Assembly: GCF_009856445.1 (NCBI RefSeq)
Contig: NZ_WMFA01000002.1
Location: forward strand, 974,529-1,038,528
Direction of reading: 5' to 3'
Source: Halobacillus litoralis
GTDB lineage: Bacteria > Bacillota > Bacilli > Bacillales > Halobacillaceae
Length of the DNA stretch: 64,000 nucleotides
The number at the start of each line of letters is the position of its first letter. Position 1 is the stretch's first letter. The notes beneath the pieces are model-generated. The model saw nothing but the letters and a program-made list of their open reading frames with translations, did not search any database and was not told where the DNA came from. The translations under genes and the position numbers were made by a program. Below, piece by piece: positions 18,484 through 27,150 of the stretch.

Positions 18484-18509
18484 GTCGTCTTATGTACGAA
18501 AAAGTTACA
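18484..18509 (-). promoter_or_regulatory. Autoregulatory ECF (sigma-X/W-type) promoter of sigX
   Basis: On the minus strand TGTAAC (18504-18509) is followed by 16 bases and CGAC (18484-18487). This matches the ECF consensus TGTAAC-N16/17-CGAC exactly. The expected transcription start is near 18477, about 22 bases before the TTG start of sigX, which supports that start. Autoregulation is established for B. subtilis sigX. Confidence 0.82.
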
Positions 18510-18610
18510 CTATCTATCTTAATATGCAAAAAAAGAAAAAGGAACCTCGTTTACCAAACAAAATCACCTGCAGCTCCCTCCATCCCACCTTTAACTAATG
18601 CTGCCTTTAG

Positions 18611-18761
18611 TTGAAGACTCAGTTTCGAGATGTTCGTGGGATTCTAGGAGCTCCGGGAAAAGGTTCGCTTTCCATGAGGCGGGCGGTGAGCCTCCCGCGG
18701 AAAGTGAGTTATTCCCTGCAGCCCCATCCACTCAAAAAACATCTCGAAACTGAGTCTTCAA
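18611..18761. repeat. 151-bp element with 24-bp perfect terminal inverted repeats
   Basis: The first 24 bases (starting TTGAAGACTCAGTTTCGAGA) are exactly repeated, inverted, at 18738-18761. The interior is GC-rich and has further palindromic pieces around GCGGGCGGTGAGCCTCCCGC and CTTTCC/GGAAAG. There is no coding capacity. Degenerate copies occur at 53477-53602 and 29428-29490. It fits a MITE-like or REP-like non-coding repeat. Target duplications are not evident. Confidence 0.85.
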
Positions 18762-18831
18762 GAAACCTGCCATTATCTTTAATAAAATACAGGGTAGCGG
18801 TAACAAAAAAAGCTACCCTTGGTTCGGGTAG

Positions 18832-19347
18832 CTAAGATACTTTTGATATGGCGTTTCTTTTTTCGTAGCGTTGGAAAAGTGTTCCGAGTATTGGAGAAAG
18901 AGCCAATATGAACACAGTATTAGATACTGCATGATTGAAATCCATCGGGAGGCCGGCTAAATAATAGGCCCAAAAGGGTTGTCCCGCTGCCCGCATGGTC
19001 AATGATAGAATGACACCGAACATAAGCCCACTGATAAATCCATAGATTGAAAGACCCCAGGATGGCATGTTCGACCAATACTTCCCTAATAGACCAGCAA
19101 CGATTCCTATGATTGACCAGGCGATTACCTGCCAGATTGTCCATATGCCCATGCCCAGCAGCACATTCGATACAAAAGTCGTGAGCAGAGCAATGAGAAT
19201 GCCGGCACTAGGTCCAAGCCAGAAACCAGCAATAATGATGATCGCAGTCACCGGCTGGATGTTCGGTAGATGAGCTAATGCCATTCTTCCTGCTACGGCT
19301 AAAGATGCGAGCATGGCAATCAGTGTAAGCTTATATGTGTTCATCAT
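18832..19347 (-). CDS. ECF transporter S component, probably for cobalamin
   Basis: A 171-residue integral membrane protein with about six hydrophobic helices and the general S-component look of energy-coupling-factor vitamin transporters (e.g. NIQPVTAIIIIAGFWLGP, FVSNVLLGMGIW). It starts 3 bases after the lipoprotein stop and is therefore in one transcript under the cobalamin riboswitch at ~19945-20135. The substrate is inferred to be cobalamin or a corrinoid precursor. The ATP-binding and T components (EcfAA'T) are not in the window and would be shared with other S subunits, as in group II ECF systems. Start: two adjacent ATG codons; the first is used here. Confidence 0.85.
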   Translation of the reverse strand: MMNTYKLTLIAMLASLAVAGRMALAHLPNIQPVTAIIIIAGFWLGPSAGILIALLTTFVSNVLLGMGIWTIWQVIAWSIIGIVAGLLGKYWSNMPSWGLSIYGFISGLMFGVILSLTMRAAGQPFWAYYLAGLPMDFNHAVSNTVFILALSPILGTLFQRYEKRNAISKVS

Positions 19348-19350
19348 TCA

Positions 19351-19752
19351 TCATTCCCAAGATTGATAGTCAAAAACGATTTCGTCTCCATCCTCTACTT
19401 CGTACTCATTGGCTCCAACCATTGCTTCGTCTCCATTTATGGTGTACATCCAAGCCATTTTTTCCTCTTGGTTACCAGCAATTCCTTCTATGCTGTTGAT
19501 AAAGCCTTCTGATTGTTCAACTTCATAGTTCTCTTCCATGACTTCCATAAGCGTGGTACCTTCTTCTACCGTTATTTCATCTTCTGCCATCATTTCTTCG
19601 CCATTGTTTTTAGAAACCTGCACCTCTACAGTGACTTCCTGTACTTGTTCTTCCTGAGTCGCTGATGTTTCCTTTTCCTCTTGTGTCCCACACCCCGCCA
19701 GTACGGCAACAGCAAGAATCATGGCTGTAAAAAACGTGCTCCACTTTTTCAT
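19351..19752 (-). CDS. DUF4430 lipoprotein, probable corrinoid-binding partner
   Basis: A 133-residue secreted lipoprotein. The signal sequence ends in the lipobox LAGC (Cys21), then comes an acidic Thr/Glu linker, then a DUF4430 domain (about 40-133). Conserved features of that domain include VEEGTTLMEVMEENYEVE, INSIEGIAGNQEEKMAWMY and the C-terminal VEDGDEIVFDYQSW. DUF4430 resembles the C-terminal domain of transcobalamin/intrinsic factor, so it is likely to help capture corrinoids for the adjacent S component. The start at 19752 has GGGAGAG upstream; the frame is open to 19812 without a site. It is the first gene after the B12 riboswitch. Confidence 0.87.
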   Translation of the reverse strand: MKKWSTFFTAMILAVAVLAGCGTQEEKETSATQEEQVQEVTVEVQVSKNNGEEMMAEDEITVEEGTTLMEVMEENYEVEQSEGFINSIEGIAGNQEEKMAWMYTINGDEAMVGANEYEVEDGDEIVFDYQSWE

Positions 19753-19853
19753 GACAATCTCTCCCTTTTTTCTTATTATTTCACGGCCAGGAGGAGAGAA
19801 AAGCAAAGACAACCAAGTGACGTATCTGTAGAAATCCGATAATCTTTCCTACC

Positions 19854-19884
19854 AAAAAAAGCTTACCCTTCTACAAGGGTAAGC
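19854..19884 (-). terminator. Riboswitch expression-platform terminator
   Basis: GCTTACCCTT pairs with AAGGGTAAGC around a 4-base loop at 19861-19884, followed by seven T on the minus strand. It lies between the cobalamin aptamer and the first gene, so it most likely stops transcription when B12 is bound. Confidence 0.88.
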
Positions 19885-19944
19885 TTAAGACAAACGAAAG
19901 GATAAGATTTACGTTACACGTCATACCGATCGGTTGTCTCAAAT

Positions 19945-20135
19945 GCTCAATCCCCGAAGCTTTGAAACATTGGATCAGGCAGGTCTACTGACTCGTGCGT
20001 CATCCTAATCAGGATCCTTCCCATACCATGAGGTACAGTGGAATTTCCCTTTCGTCTACACTTACAGTTGCGAGGACAGTTCTGGTTTCGCACCAGATTC
20101 CCTATCAAGTCTTTTCAGACACCTGAATCCTCTTC
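19945..20135 (-). ncRNA. Cobalamin riboswitch
   Basis: Read on the minus strand, the conserved landmarks appear in order. They are AGGTGTCTGAAAAGACTTGA (near 20103-20122), GATAGGGAATCTGGTGCGAA, the core TCCTCGCAACTGTAAG, then CCACTG, GGGAAGG, and the B12-box region GATGACGCACGAGTCAGTAG. ACCTGCCT follows. This is the complete class-I cobalamin aptamer. It precedes a strong terminator and a DUF4430-ECF-S gene pair, so it should lower B12 uptake when adenosylcobalamin is plentiful. Exact ends are approximate. Confidence 0.95.
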
Positions 20136-20155
20136 ATATGAAGTTTCCATAAACA

Positions 20156-20184
20156 AGATTACATCAATTTTTCGAATATAGCAA
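20156..20184 (-). promoter_or_regulatory. Sigma-A promoter candidate for the riboswitch transcript
   Basis: TTGCTA (20179-20184) and TAATCT (20156-20161) are separated by 17 bases on the minus strand, about 20-25 bases upstream of the aptamer. Spacing is ideal; both hexamers are imperfect. Confidence 0.5.
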
Positions 20185-20196
20185 CTTTATTTTTCC

Positions 20197-21972
20197 TTAT
20201 GGGGAAAAAGGGATTTTGAAAGTGAAGGTTGTTCCTTCTCTCAACTTGCTATGAACACTGATGGTCCCTTCGTGAGCTTCTACAATATTTTTCGCGATGG
20301 CTAGTCCAAGACCTGTGCCTTTTTTATAATTTTTATTCTCACGTTTTCTTGACTTGTCAGCTTTATAAAAACGCTCAAATACAAAAGGAAGGTCTTCCTC
20401 AGCGATTCCGTAACCGGAGTCTTTGACACTTGCTATCCATTCATTTTCTTCTTTTTCCAGAATCACCTGGACCTCACTGCCTGGATCAGAATGGCGGATC
20501 GCATTATCAATCAGATTCGTAAATACTTGTTCAATACGATCAGGGTCGAATTCGATAAGCCCGAACTCTCCCTCTACCTTCAAGTTAAGATCTACAGATT
20601 TTTCATTGGCGATTCCACTGAACTTCCTGATGATTCTGTTTAAAAACGGCTCCATTTCAACGGATTCTTCGTTTAACTGAATATGCCCTGCTTCCATGCG
20701 CGCGATATCCAGCAACTCGTTGACAAGCCGGCCAATCCTGAGAGATTCATCATGGATAATTTGAGCGAGTTCATTTTTGTCTTCTTTTGACTCTGCAATA
20801 TCATCTACGATGGCTTCACTATACCCTTGGAGCATGGATATAGGGGTTCGCAGTTCATGGGACACATTTGCGATAAAGTCTTTGCGGAGCTTATTCAGTC
20901 TTCTTTCCTCTGTCATATCCCGAAGGACAGCGACAGCTCCCCGTACTTTTTCTTTGTCATACAAAGGTGTCATGATGATGACCCAGGACCTGCCTTGCAG
21001 TGTCATCTCGATCATGGATTCATTCTCATCTGTAATGACATCATTAAACAGATCCATCAGTGGTTCTGGAAGGGACGTTTGATCAGCAGAAGCAGAGGCA
21101 GCATTCCTTTCAAACTCGTAGGCCTCTAAATATTGTTGGGCCGGAGGATTGGAAATGAGCACAGCCCCTTCACGGTTAAACGTAATAACGCCATCCGCCA
21201 TCGACCTCAAAATGCCTGAAAGCTGTTCTTTTTCCTGATTCAAGGCGTTGATATGAAACTTCAACTCCCGTCCCATCCGATTAAACGCCATCGCCAATTC
21301 TCCGATTTCGTCATGGGTACGTATGGGGATTTTCGTGTTGAACTCGCCTTTAGCAAGTTCCAATGCCCCTTCTCTCATTTTAATTAAAGGAGCTGTGATT
21401 CTAGTGGACAGGAAGAAAGCGAAAATGGTTGTCAGGACGATGGCAATTCCAGCACCCAGGAAGATGATTTTCGTTGTCTGCTCGGACGTTTCTTCAATCG
21501 TATCCAGTGATTGATAGACAAAAACGGCTCCGTCACGGTTATCAAGAGGGGTGCCGACAACCATTACTCCTGTCTCGCCATTTCCTAGATCGGCAACTTT
21601 TTTAACATCTAACCCCTCATTCAAAACGGTTTTTGTGTCCTCATCATTTTCAAACCACGCATAATCAAGCACGGGCAGAGAATCGGAATCACTCTCAGAA
21701 ACCAACTGCTCCTCTTCACTCAATACGATGACCGCACGACTTGCCGGATCTTTGACAAGGGCTGTTGTTGAAAGTAAGAGGTCTTCCTCTTGTTCATAGC
21801 GGTCTACGACATCTGAAATCCGGTCCGCCGTTTGCAACAGATGCCTTTCTGCTTCCACTACGTGATAGTTTTGAAAGAACTCAAGAAGAAGAACAGTTAA
21901 AATAAAGAGGACAAAGCAAACCAATAGTAAGATGGTGAACCATAACTTCCCGACTACACTACGCCAGAACAT
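20197..21972 (-). CDS. resE: Sensor histidine kinase ResE
   Basis: A 591-residue membrane sensor kinase of the ResDE system that controls respiration and anaerobic genes. Two membrane segments (about 10-32 and 165-188) flank an extracytoplasmic domain. Then follow a HAMP segment (STRITAPLIKMREGALELAK), a PAS domain (LSGILRSMADGVITFNREG), a HisKA box (IANVSHELRTPISMLQGYSE, phosphorylated His) and a HATPase with N, G1 and G2 boxes (NLIDNAIRHS, VKDSGYGIAEED, KGTGLGLAIAKNIVEAH). The ATG overlaps the resD stop by one base. The gene closes the res cluster; no clear terminator follows. Confidence 0.95.
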   Translation of the reverse strand: MFWRSVVGKLWFTILLLVCFVLFILTVLLLEFFQNYHVVEAERHLLQTADRISDVVDRYEQEEDLLLSTTALVKDPASRAVIVLSEEEQLVSESDSDSLPVLDYAWFENDEDTKTVLNEGLDVKKVADLGNGETGVMVVGTPLDNRDGAVFVYQSLDTIEETSEQTTKIIFLGAGIAIVLTTIFAFFLSTRITAPLIKMREGALELAKGEFNTKIPIRTHDEIGELAMAFNRMGRELKFHINALNQEKEQLSGILRSMADGVITFNREGAVLISNPPAQQYLEAYEFERNAASASADQTSLPEPLMDLFNDVITDENESMIEMTLQGRSWVIIMTPLYDKEKVRGAVAVLRDMTEERRLNKLRKDFIANVSHELRTPISMLQGYSEAIVDDIAESKEDKNELAQIIHDESLRIGRLVNELLDIARMEAGHIQLNEESVEMEPFLNRIIRKFSGIANEKSVDLNLKVEGEFGLIEFDPDRIEQVFTNLIDNAIRHSDPGSEVQVILEKEENEWIASVKDSGYGIAEEDLPFVFERFYKADKSRKRENKNYKKGTGLGLAIAKNIVEAHEGTISVHSKLREGTTFTFKIPFSP

Positions 21973-22688
21973 CAGTCACCAGAGACCTCGAATTTATAGC
22001 CGATGCCCCAAACCGTCACAATCATCCCTGCTGCTTCTGCAGAAACTTTACTTAATTTTTCACGGAGTCGTTTGACATGCGTATCCACCGTCCGAAGATC
22101 GCCGAAGAATTCATACTGCCAGACTTCCTTAAGCAGTTGTTCCCTGTCAAAAACTTTATCCGGAGACTGAGCCATATAGTGAAGAAGCTCGTACTCTTTT
22201 GGTGTCAACGCTACTTCCTTCCCAGCCGCCGTTACACGGTGAGCGTCATTGTCAATTGTCATATGAGGGAAAACAAGGACGTTACGGGCAGATGTTTCCG
22301 TTTCTAAGAACTTCGTTGAAGAAGAGCGGCGCAGGAGTGCCTTCACTCGCAAAACAACTTCCCTTGGACTGAAGGGTTTCACGATATAGTCGTCCGTGCC
22401 TACTTCAAACCCTTGCACGCGATTGGCTTCTTCCCCTTTTGCTGTAAGCATGATCACAGGAGTGGCTTTCTTCTCACGCAACTCTTTACACACTTCAATC
22501 CCGTCTTTTCCAGGGAGCATCAAATCAAGCAAAATCACATCATATTCATTATGAAGCGCTTTTTGCAAAGCTTCTTCCCCATCTTCTGCTTCATCAATGA
22601 CATAATCTTCCCTTTCCAGATACATTCGAATCAGTCGTCGAATGCGTTCTTCATCATCTACTACTAACACTTTGGCTTCTTGATCCAT
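21972..22688 (-). CDS. resD: Response regulator ResD
   Basis: A 238-residue OmpR-type regulator, partner of ResE. The receiver domain (about 6-120) has acidic pocket DDEER, the phospho-acceptor Asp in VILLDLMLPGKDG and the conserved Lys in DDYIVKPFSPRE. The winged-helix domain (about 140-235) shows LTPKEYELLHYMAQSPDKVF and TVDTHVKRLREKLS. In B. subtilis it activates resABC, ctaA, fnr and nitrate-respiration genes. It lies directly before resE (one-base overlap) and about 100 bases after resC, with a hairpin between. Confidence 0.96.
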   Translation of the reverse strand: MDQEAKVLVVDDEERIRRLIRMYLEREDYVIDEAEDGEEALQKALHNEYDVILLDLMLPGKDGIEVCKELREKKATPVIMLTAKGEEANRVQGFEVGTDDYIVKPFSPREVVLRVKALLRRSSSTKFLETETSARNVLVFPHMTIDNDAHRVTAAGKEVALTPKEYELLHYMAQSPDKVFDREQLLKEVWQYEFFGDLRTVDTHVKRLREKLSKVSAEAAGMIVTVWGIGYKFEVSGD

Positions 22689-22756
22689 TTAAAAACCTCC
22701 AAATCATAGAATTCTAATCCTATGGTTTCATTACATCGTATCCTTTACACAAAGGG

Positions 22757-22794
22757 CAGGCGGAGTTTTAAAAATTCTCGCCTGCCTTTTGTTT
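22757..22794 (-). terminator. Hairpin between resC and resD
   Basis: GGCAGGCG pairs with CGCCTGCC around a loop of about 16 A/T-rich bases just past the resC stop. The following minus-strand bases (CTTTGTG) are only weakly T-rich, so it may give partial termination separating resABC from resDE. T-rich sequence is better on the plus-strand side. Confidence 0.5.
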
Positions 22795-23985
22795 TTATGC
22801 ATAAGAATGTAAGCCTGAAATAATTAAGTTGACCGCAATTAAATTGAACATGATGATCCCGAAACCACCAACGGCAAGCCACGCGGATTTCATTCCCTGC
22901 CAGCCTCTGGACAGTCGTAAATGAAGGTAGGCTGCATAGAAGAAGAAAGTAATCAGAGCCCAAACTTCTTTCGGGTCCCAACCCCAGAACCTATCCCACG
23001 CTTGCTGTGCCCATATCATCGCAAAAATGAGCGCTCCCAAAGTAAATACCGGGAACCCGATGGCCACGGCGCGGTAGGATACCTCATCTACAAGTTCAGG
23101 GTTCACTTTTTTGTTAAGAAGTGGTTGAATAGCCGCAGCTATCCGCTTTCTTAAAATAAGTCTTGTCCCCCAGTACAGGATTACCCCGCCTAATAGAGCC
23201 CATAGGAAGGTGTTGAGTTTTTTAGCCGCATCCTCTCCGCGCATCCATTCTGGTGCCTGGATCAATGGAGACATGGCTTCATCATTTATCAATTCCCCAT
23301 TATAAGGTCCCGTAATGGCCGGCATGTTATAAGTGATCTCTGCTTGTTGTCCTTCAATCGGAGCTTCGAAAGTCGCTTCGTAATTCATCGCGCTGAATGA
23401 TGAAGAAACGATAATGAAAGCGAGTGTCACAGCAATGATATAGATGACAAACTCTAGCCAAACCGTATGTTTGGAACGTTTGCTCTGGTCCACCTGGCTG
23501 ATCAGGAAAATCAATCCTGCCACAAAACTAACCGATAAAATCCCTTGGCCAAGGGATGCTGTCGTTACGTGGATGTACAACCAGTGCGACTGCAAAGATG
23601 GTACAAGTGGTGATATTTCCGTTGGAAACATGCTTGCGAAAGCAATGAGCAATAATGCAATCGGCAAAGCGAATAATCCTAAGAGATCCACTCTGTAAAT
23701 AAAGTAGAGAACGATGAATGCGAATACAAGCATCATTCCAAAAAATGTCGTGTACTCAAACAAGTTACTGATCGGGGCATGACCACTGGCGAACCACCTC
23801 GTAATAAAATACCCGACTTGAGTGAGAAACCCGATGATCGCAAGCGAAATTCCAATATTCCCTGCAATGCGGCTCTTCCCTCTCTTTTTATCGCGGATCG
23901 TGCCTCCGAAGAAAAAGGTCGCTATTAAATAGATGAAAAAAGCAGCATAGAGCAGATTGCCGCTTATGGTTGTCCAATCTCCCAT
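22795..23985 (-). CDS. resC: Cytochrome c biogenesis protein ResC (CcsA-like)
   Basis: A 396-residue polytopic membrane protein of system II cytochrome c maturation, acting with ResB in haem delivery to apocytochromes c. About eight membrane helices are visible. It carries the tryptophan-rich haem-handling signature [19 protein letters not shown] (about residues 315-333) and the conserved His residues around it ([14 protein letters not shown]). It begins 18 bases after the resB stop with a GGAGGATG site. The order resA-resB-resC-resD-resE is as in B. subtilis. Confidence 0.95.
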   Translation of the reverse strand: MGDWTTISGNLLYAAFFIYLIATFFFGGTIRDKKRGKSRIAGNIGISLAIIGFLTQVGYFITRWFASGHAPISNLFEYTTFFGMMLVFAFIVLYFIYRVDLLGLFALPIALLLIAFASMFPTEISPLVPSLQSHWLYIHVTTASLGQGILSVSFVAGLIFLISQVDQSKRSKHTVWLEFVIYIIAVTLAFIIVSSSFSAMNYEATFEAPIEGQQAEITYNMPAITGPYNGELINDEAMSPLIQAPEWMRGEDAAKKLNTFLWALLGGVILYWGTRLILRKRIAAAIQPLLNKKVNPELVDEVSYRAVAIGFPVFTLGALIFAMIWAQQAWDRFWGWDPKEVWALITFFFYAAYLHLRLSRGWQGMKSAWLAVGGFGIIMFNLIAVNLIISGLHSYA

Positions 23986-24003
23986 TGTTTCATCCTCCTG
24001 ACT

Positions 24004-25635
24004 CTATGATTTCATTTCATACTGGTCCTGAGGGGCCTCGATGTGAGTGCCTTCAATGGATTTCTCAATTTCCATTCTCAAGGCATACCAGTTTTTATTC
24101 GTATGTCCTGCAATCCATACTCCGTCTGACCTAGGTTGCAGCCAGATTCGACGATGGTTCCAATACATCCCCTGGATCACACCGATCATGAAAATCGCGC
24201 CACCAAGAGAAATGATCCCTAGTGTATGATCCTTTTTCACAGTCAAACCTGTGACATCCCGGGTATCGAAACCTGTAAGGCCTAGTTTGTATTGGTTATT
24301 CTCTCCGGCATCGATATTCGCGCCTATCCCCAAGAAACTAGTTTCAGGCGTTTCTTTATCTGGTGCATATAAATTGAATACGAAAGCTGGGTTTTTCGGA
24401 TACTTGGATACGGAAGCCGGCTGGCCATCCTGCATTTCATACTCTGGAAAATAGTTGACGACCTCTACCCGGAACCCTCCGTCCAGCTCATATGTAGATT
24501 GGGGGTCCGTCAAATCGACTGTAAATTCGCCGTAGTTGGTCTCTTCATCATCCTTGTCATGGATTTTGAAAGACATTTCACTGAACTCATCCAACTGATA
24601 GCTCGCCTGATAAAGAGCAAAGTCCTTAAACTTTAATGGATTGTTTAATGTAGCAGCCCCTTCCTTGATCGTCTCAAGCTCAGGATCTGCGCCGGCGACT
24701 CCCTGATTGGTCCGCTCATAAATAACAGCGTCTGTCCGGAAGGTTTTCGGAATCGCTCCATCCTGATTTTCAATGGCTTCCTTAAACTTCGCATCTTCAG
24801 GATTGTCTTTATCATAGGTTTCTAGAGTGAAGGCCTCATTTTTAATATAGTACTCGCCTTCTGTTCCAGGGATCAGGGTAGTCTCCCCTTCCCTCACCCA
24901 GACGTGTTCATCGACATAAAAAGCAGGGATAAACCGGAGAATTGCACCTAATAGGAAAATAATAAGACCGATATGATTGACATAAGGTCCCCATCTCGCA
25001 AAACGGTTCTTCTCTGCCAGTATATGTCCATCTTGTTCATAAACGTTGAAGCGTCTTTTCTTTAAGTTGCTTTTGAATGTTTCATAATCGATAGAATCCG
25101 ATTTCGTCTCTCCGAACACCCGCTGTTTTTTCATGAACAGTTCATGACGCTTCGGCTTCTGCCTTTTCAAAGTTTTATATAGCGGGAAGAAACGATCGAT
25201 GGATGCAATGACAATGGATATGCCAATCATCGCGATTAATAGCATGTACCACCACGAACTGAAAAGGTCATGAAATCCGAGTTGATAATAGATCTGTCCG
25301 GCTATCCCGTATTGATCCTTGTAGTGGGTGGCAGGATCTGCCCCGCCAATAAACACGGATTGAGGGAAGATCGTTCCGATCGCAGATGCCACGACGGTGA
25401 TAAAGATCAGGGTGACCCCGACCTTCACGGAAGAAAAGAAGTTCCATATCTTATCAACGATCGTACGATTATACGTTTGGGAGCGACGGGCACTTCCATC
25501 GTAACGCATGTTGAGGAGTTTTTTATCCTCATTCCCATCAATATGCTGGTTCTGCTCGACCGGCTTTCCGCAAGCTTCACAAAGAACTGTGCCTTCAGGA
25601 TTCACATGACCACATTCACAGGTAATCTCTTTCAT
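24004..25635 (-). CDS. resB: Cytochrome c biogenesis protein ResB
   Basis: A 543-residue ResB/Ccs1-family membrane protein. The N-terminus carries a small zinc-ribbon-like CECGHVNPEGTVLCEACG, also present in B. subtilis ResB. Membrane segments occur near residues 72-92, 130-150 and 215-235, followed by a large extracytoplasmic domain (about 240-470) and a last membrane segment (ISLGGAIFMIGVIQGMYW). Together with ResC it forms the system II haem export and ligation complex. It starts 28 bases after the resA stop. Confidence 0.95.
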   Translation of the reverse strand: MKEITCECGHVNPEGTVLCEACGKPVEQNQHIDGNEDKKLLNMRYDGSARRSQTYNRTIVDKIWNFFSSVKVGVTLIFITVVASAIGTIFPQSVFIGGADPATHYKDQYGIAGQIYYQLGFHDLFSSWWYMLLIAMIGISIVIASIDRFFPLYKTLKRQKPKRHELFMKKQRVFGETKSDSIDYETFKSNLKKRRFNVYEQDGHILAEKNRFARWGPYVNHIGLIIFLLGAILRFIPAFYVDEHVWVREGETTLIPGTEGEYYIKNEAFTLETYDKDNPEDAKFKEAIENQDGAIPKTFRTDAVIYERTNQGVAGADPELETIKEGAATLNNPLKFKDFALYQASYQLDEFSEMSFKIHDKDDEETNYGEFTVDLTDPQSTYELDGGFRVEVVNYFPEYEMQDGQPASVSKYPKNPAFVFNLYAPDKETPETSFLGIGANIDAGENNQYKLGLTGFDTRDVTGLTVKKDHTLGIISLGGAIFMIGVIQGMYWNHRRIWLQPRSDGVWIAGHTNKNWYALRMEIEKSIEGTHIEAPQDQYEMKS

Positions 25636-25663
25636 AGTAAAACCTCACAATGTCAAGTAGACT

Positions 25664-26215
25664 CTATTCCGCCGGTGCAATCTTTTGCAAGTGGCCTTCG
25701 AGTTTGTCCAAGGTCAGAGGGCCGATGACTTGCTCTTCAATTTCACCTTCAGGATTGATGAACAGCGTAGAAGGAATCGGACCGATGTTATAAAGATCCA
25801 TCACTTCTCCATTTTTGTCCTGGAGAATTGGAAAGGTCAGATTGTATTCGTTCACAAAATTCTTCACCACAAGTTCGGTTGAATCCAAATTGACAGCCAG
25901 AATTTCGACACCTTTCTCTTTATACTCGGGATACAATTCTTCCATATAAGGCATTTCATCTTTACATGGCTTACAATACGTCGCCCAAAAATTGACCATG
26001 ACGCCTTTTCCTCGCAAATCACTCAATTGAACCGTCTCATCTGTACCGAACTTTTTCAATTGAAAATCGGGGGCTTTTTCCCCTTTGGCGATCACCGCCT
26101 GTTCATCCTTGCCGTTAGCGACGAGAGCGAACACGACAAGCCCGACCATGACGGCAAGCATAGCTGTTCTGAAAATAAGGCGCTTTCTTTTTTTTCTAAT
26201 GGTTGATTCCTTCAT
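25664..26215 (-). CDS. resA: Thiol-disulfide oxidoreductase ResA
   Basis: A 183-residue membrane-anchored thioredoxin-like protein that keeps the CXXCH cysteines of apocytochrome c reduced. It has an N-terminal anchor (about 14-31) and a TlpA-like domain. The active site is FWATYCKPCKDEMPYM (CxxC with KP between; B. subtilis has CEPC, so the acidic residue of the motif is a Lys here), with the cis-Pro in GPIPSTLFI. It is the first res gene, about 50 bases downstream of rluB; no terminator is visible between them, so read-through is possible. Confidence 0.94.
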   Translation of the reverse strand: MKESTIRKKRKRLIFRTAMLAVMVGLVVFALVANGKDEQAVIAKGEKAPDFQLKKFGTDETVQLSDLRGKGVMVNFWATYCKPCKDEMPYMEELYPEYKEKGVEILAVNLDSTELVVKNFVNEYNLTFPILQDKNGEVMDLYNIGPIPSTLFINPEGEIEEQVIGPLTLDKLEGHLQKIAPAE

Positions 26216-26269
26216 ATTGACTCACTCCCAACCCATTATAACATTGATTGAAGGCTGTAAATTTGAACG

Positions 26270-27007
26270 TTATTCAACAGTTTTTTCAGCAAGTGCACGA
26301 AGCTGTTTCACTTCAAACGGTTTTAAAGGTCGAGAATCACCAGCATTCATTCCATGTAAGTCCAGTGTCCCGTAACGCTCACGCTTCAATTTGTCGACAG
26401 GGTAGCCAAGGGCTTCAAACATCCGGCGTACTTGACGGTTCTTTCCTTCATGAAGAACGATTTGCACAATCGCCGTATTCTTCTTCGAATCGGTGGATGT
26501 GACTTTCGCGTGAACGGCCTTCAGGTATTCCCCGTCTACAGTCATCCCTTTCTTCAACTGTTTCAATTGATCTTTAGTAGGAATGCCTTTCGTCTTTGCG
26601 ATGTACACTTTGTCCACTTCATGACTTGGATGCATAAGTAAATTCGCAAACTCCCCATCGTTTGTTAACAAAATCAATCCAGATGTATCATAGTCCAGTC
26701 TGCCGATCGGGAAAATCCGCTCTTGAACTTCAGGTAAAAAGTCTGTGACTACTTTACGTCCCTTATCATCACTGACGCTTGAGATGACTCCGCGTGGTTT
26801 ATATAGCAAATAGTAGACAGGCGCTTCTTTATCAATCGGCACTCCTTCTACTTCTATATCATCGTTTTTACCAACCTTTGTTCCTAATTCTGTTACAACT
26901 TCTCCATTGACCGTAACCTTGCCGTCAACAATCAACTTTTCTGCTTTTCTTCGTGATGCGACACCTGCGTGGGCGATCACCTTTTGTAGTCGTTCCATAT
27001 CTGCCAT
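26270..27007 (-). CDS. rluB: 23S rRNA pseudouridine synthase RluB
   Basis: Pseudouridine synthase of the RsuA/RluB family that modifies 23S rRNA helix 89 (U2605 in E. coli numbering). An N-terminal S4 RNA-binding domain (RLQKVIAHAGVASRRKAEKLI) is followed by the catalytic domain. That domain has the active Asp in FPIGRLDYDTSGLILLTNDG and the EGKNRQVRRMFEALGYPV motif. The start at 27007 has GGTG 8 bases upstream; an internal ATG at 26998 corresponds to the B. subtilis start, and the frame also extends to a GTG at 27037 without a site. Sits between spmB and resA as in B. subtilis. Confidence 0.94.
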   Translation of the reverse strand: MADMERLQKVIAHAGVASRRKAEKLIVDGKVTVNGEVVTELGTKVGKNDDIEVEGVPIDKEAPVYYLLYKPRGVISSVSDDKGRKVVTDFLPEVQERIFPIGRLDYDTSGLILLTNDGEFANLLMHPSHEVDKVYIAKTKGIPTKDQLKQLKKGMTVDGEYLKAVHAKVTSTDSKKNTAIVQIVLHEGKNRQVRRMFEALGYPVDKLKRERYGTLDLHGMNAGDSRPLKPFEVKQLRALAEKTVE

Positions 27008-27047
27008 ACGACCGTCACCAACTTTCTTTGAAATCACTTTTTTTCAT

Positions 27048-27085
27048 GAAACGGAGCCACGCTCACAAAGCGCGGCTCTTCCGTT
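27048..27085. other. Hairpin in the rluB leader
   Basis: GAGCCACGCT and AGCGCGGCTC form a 10-bp stem with one G-T pair, extended by GAAACG/CGTTC beyond a bulge. It lacks a T run on either side, so it is not a standard terminator. It lies about 40 bases upstream of the rluB start. Confidence 0.45.
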
Positions 27086-27119
27086 CATCTACATTATACA
27101 CATTCTATAAAGTTTTGAA

Positions 27120-27150
27120 CAAAAAATCATCCTATTAACTAAATAGGATG
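27120..27150 (-). terminator. Intrinsic terminator of the dacB-spmA-spmB operon
   Basis: CATCCTATT pairs with AATAGGATG around a 5-base loop, followed by six T on the minus strand. It includes the spmB stop codon. Confidence 0.85.

Noticed and set aside
27048..27085. Terminator of spmB
   Set aside because: The hairpin is GC-rich but not followed by T on the minus strand; the hairpin at 27120-27150 overlapping the spmB stop is a much better terminator.
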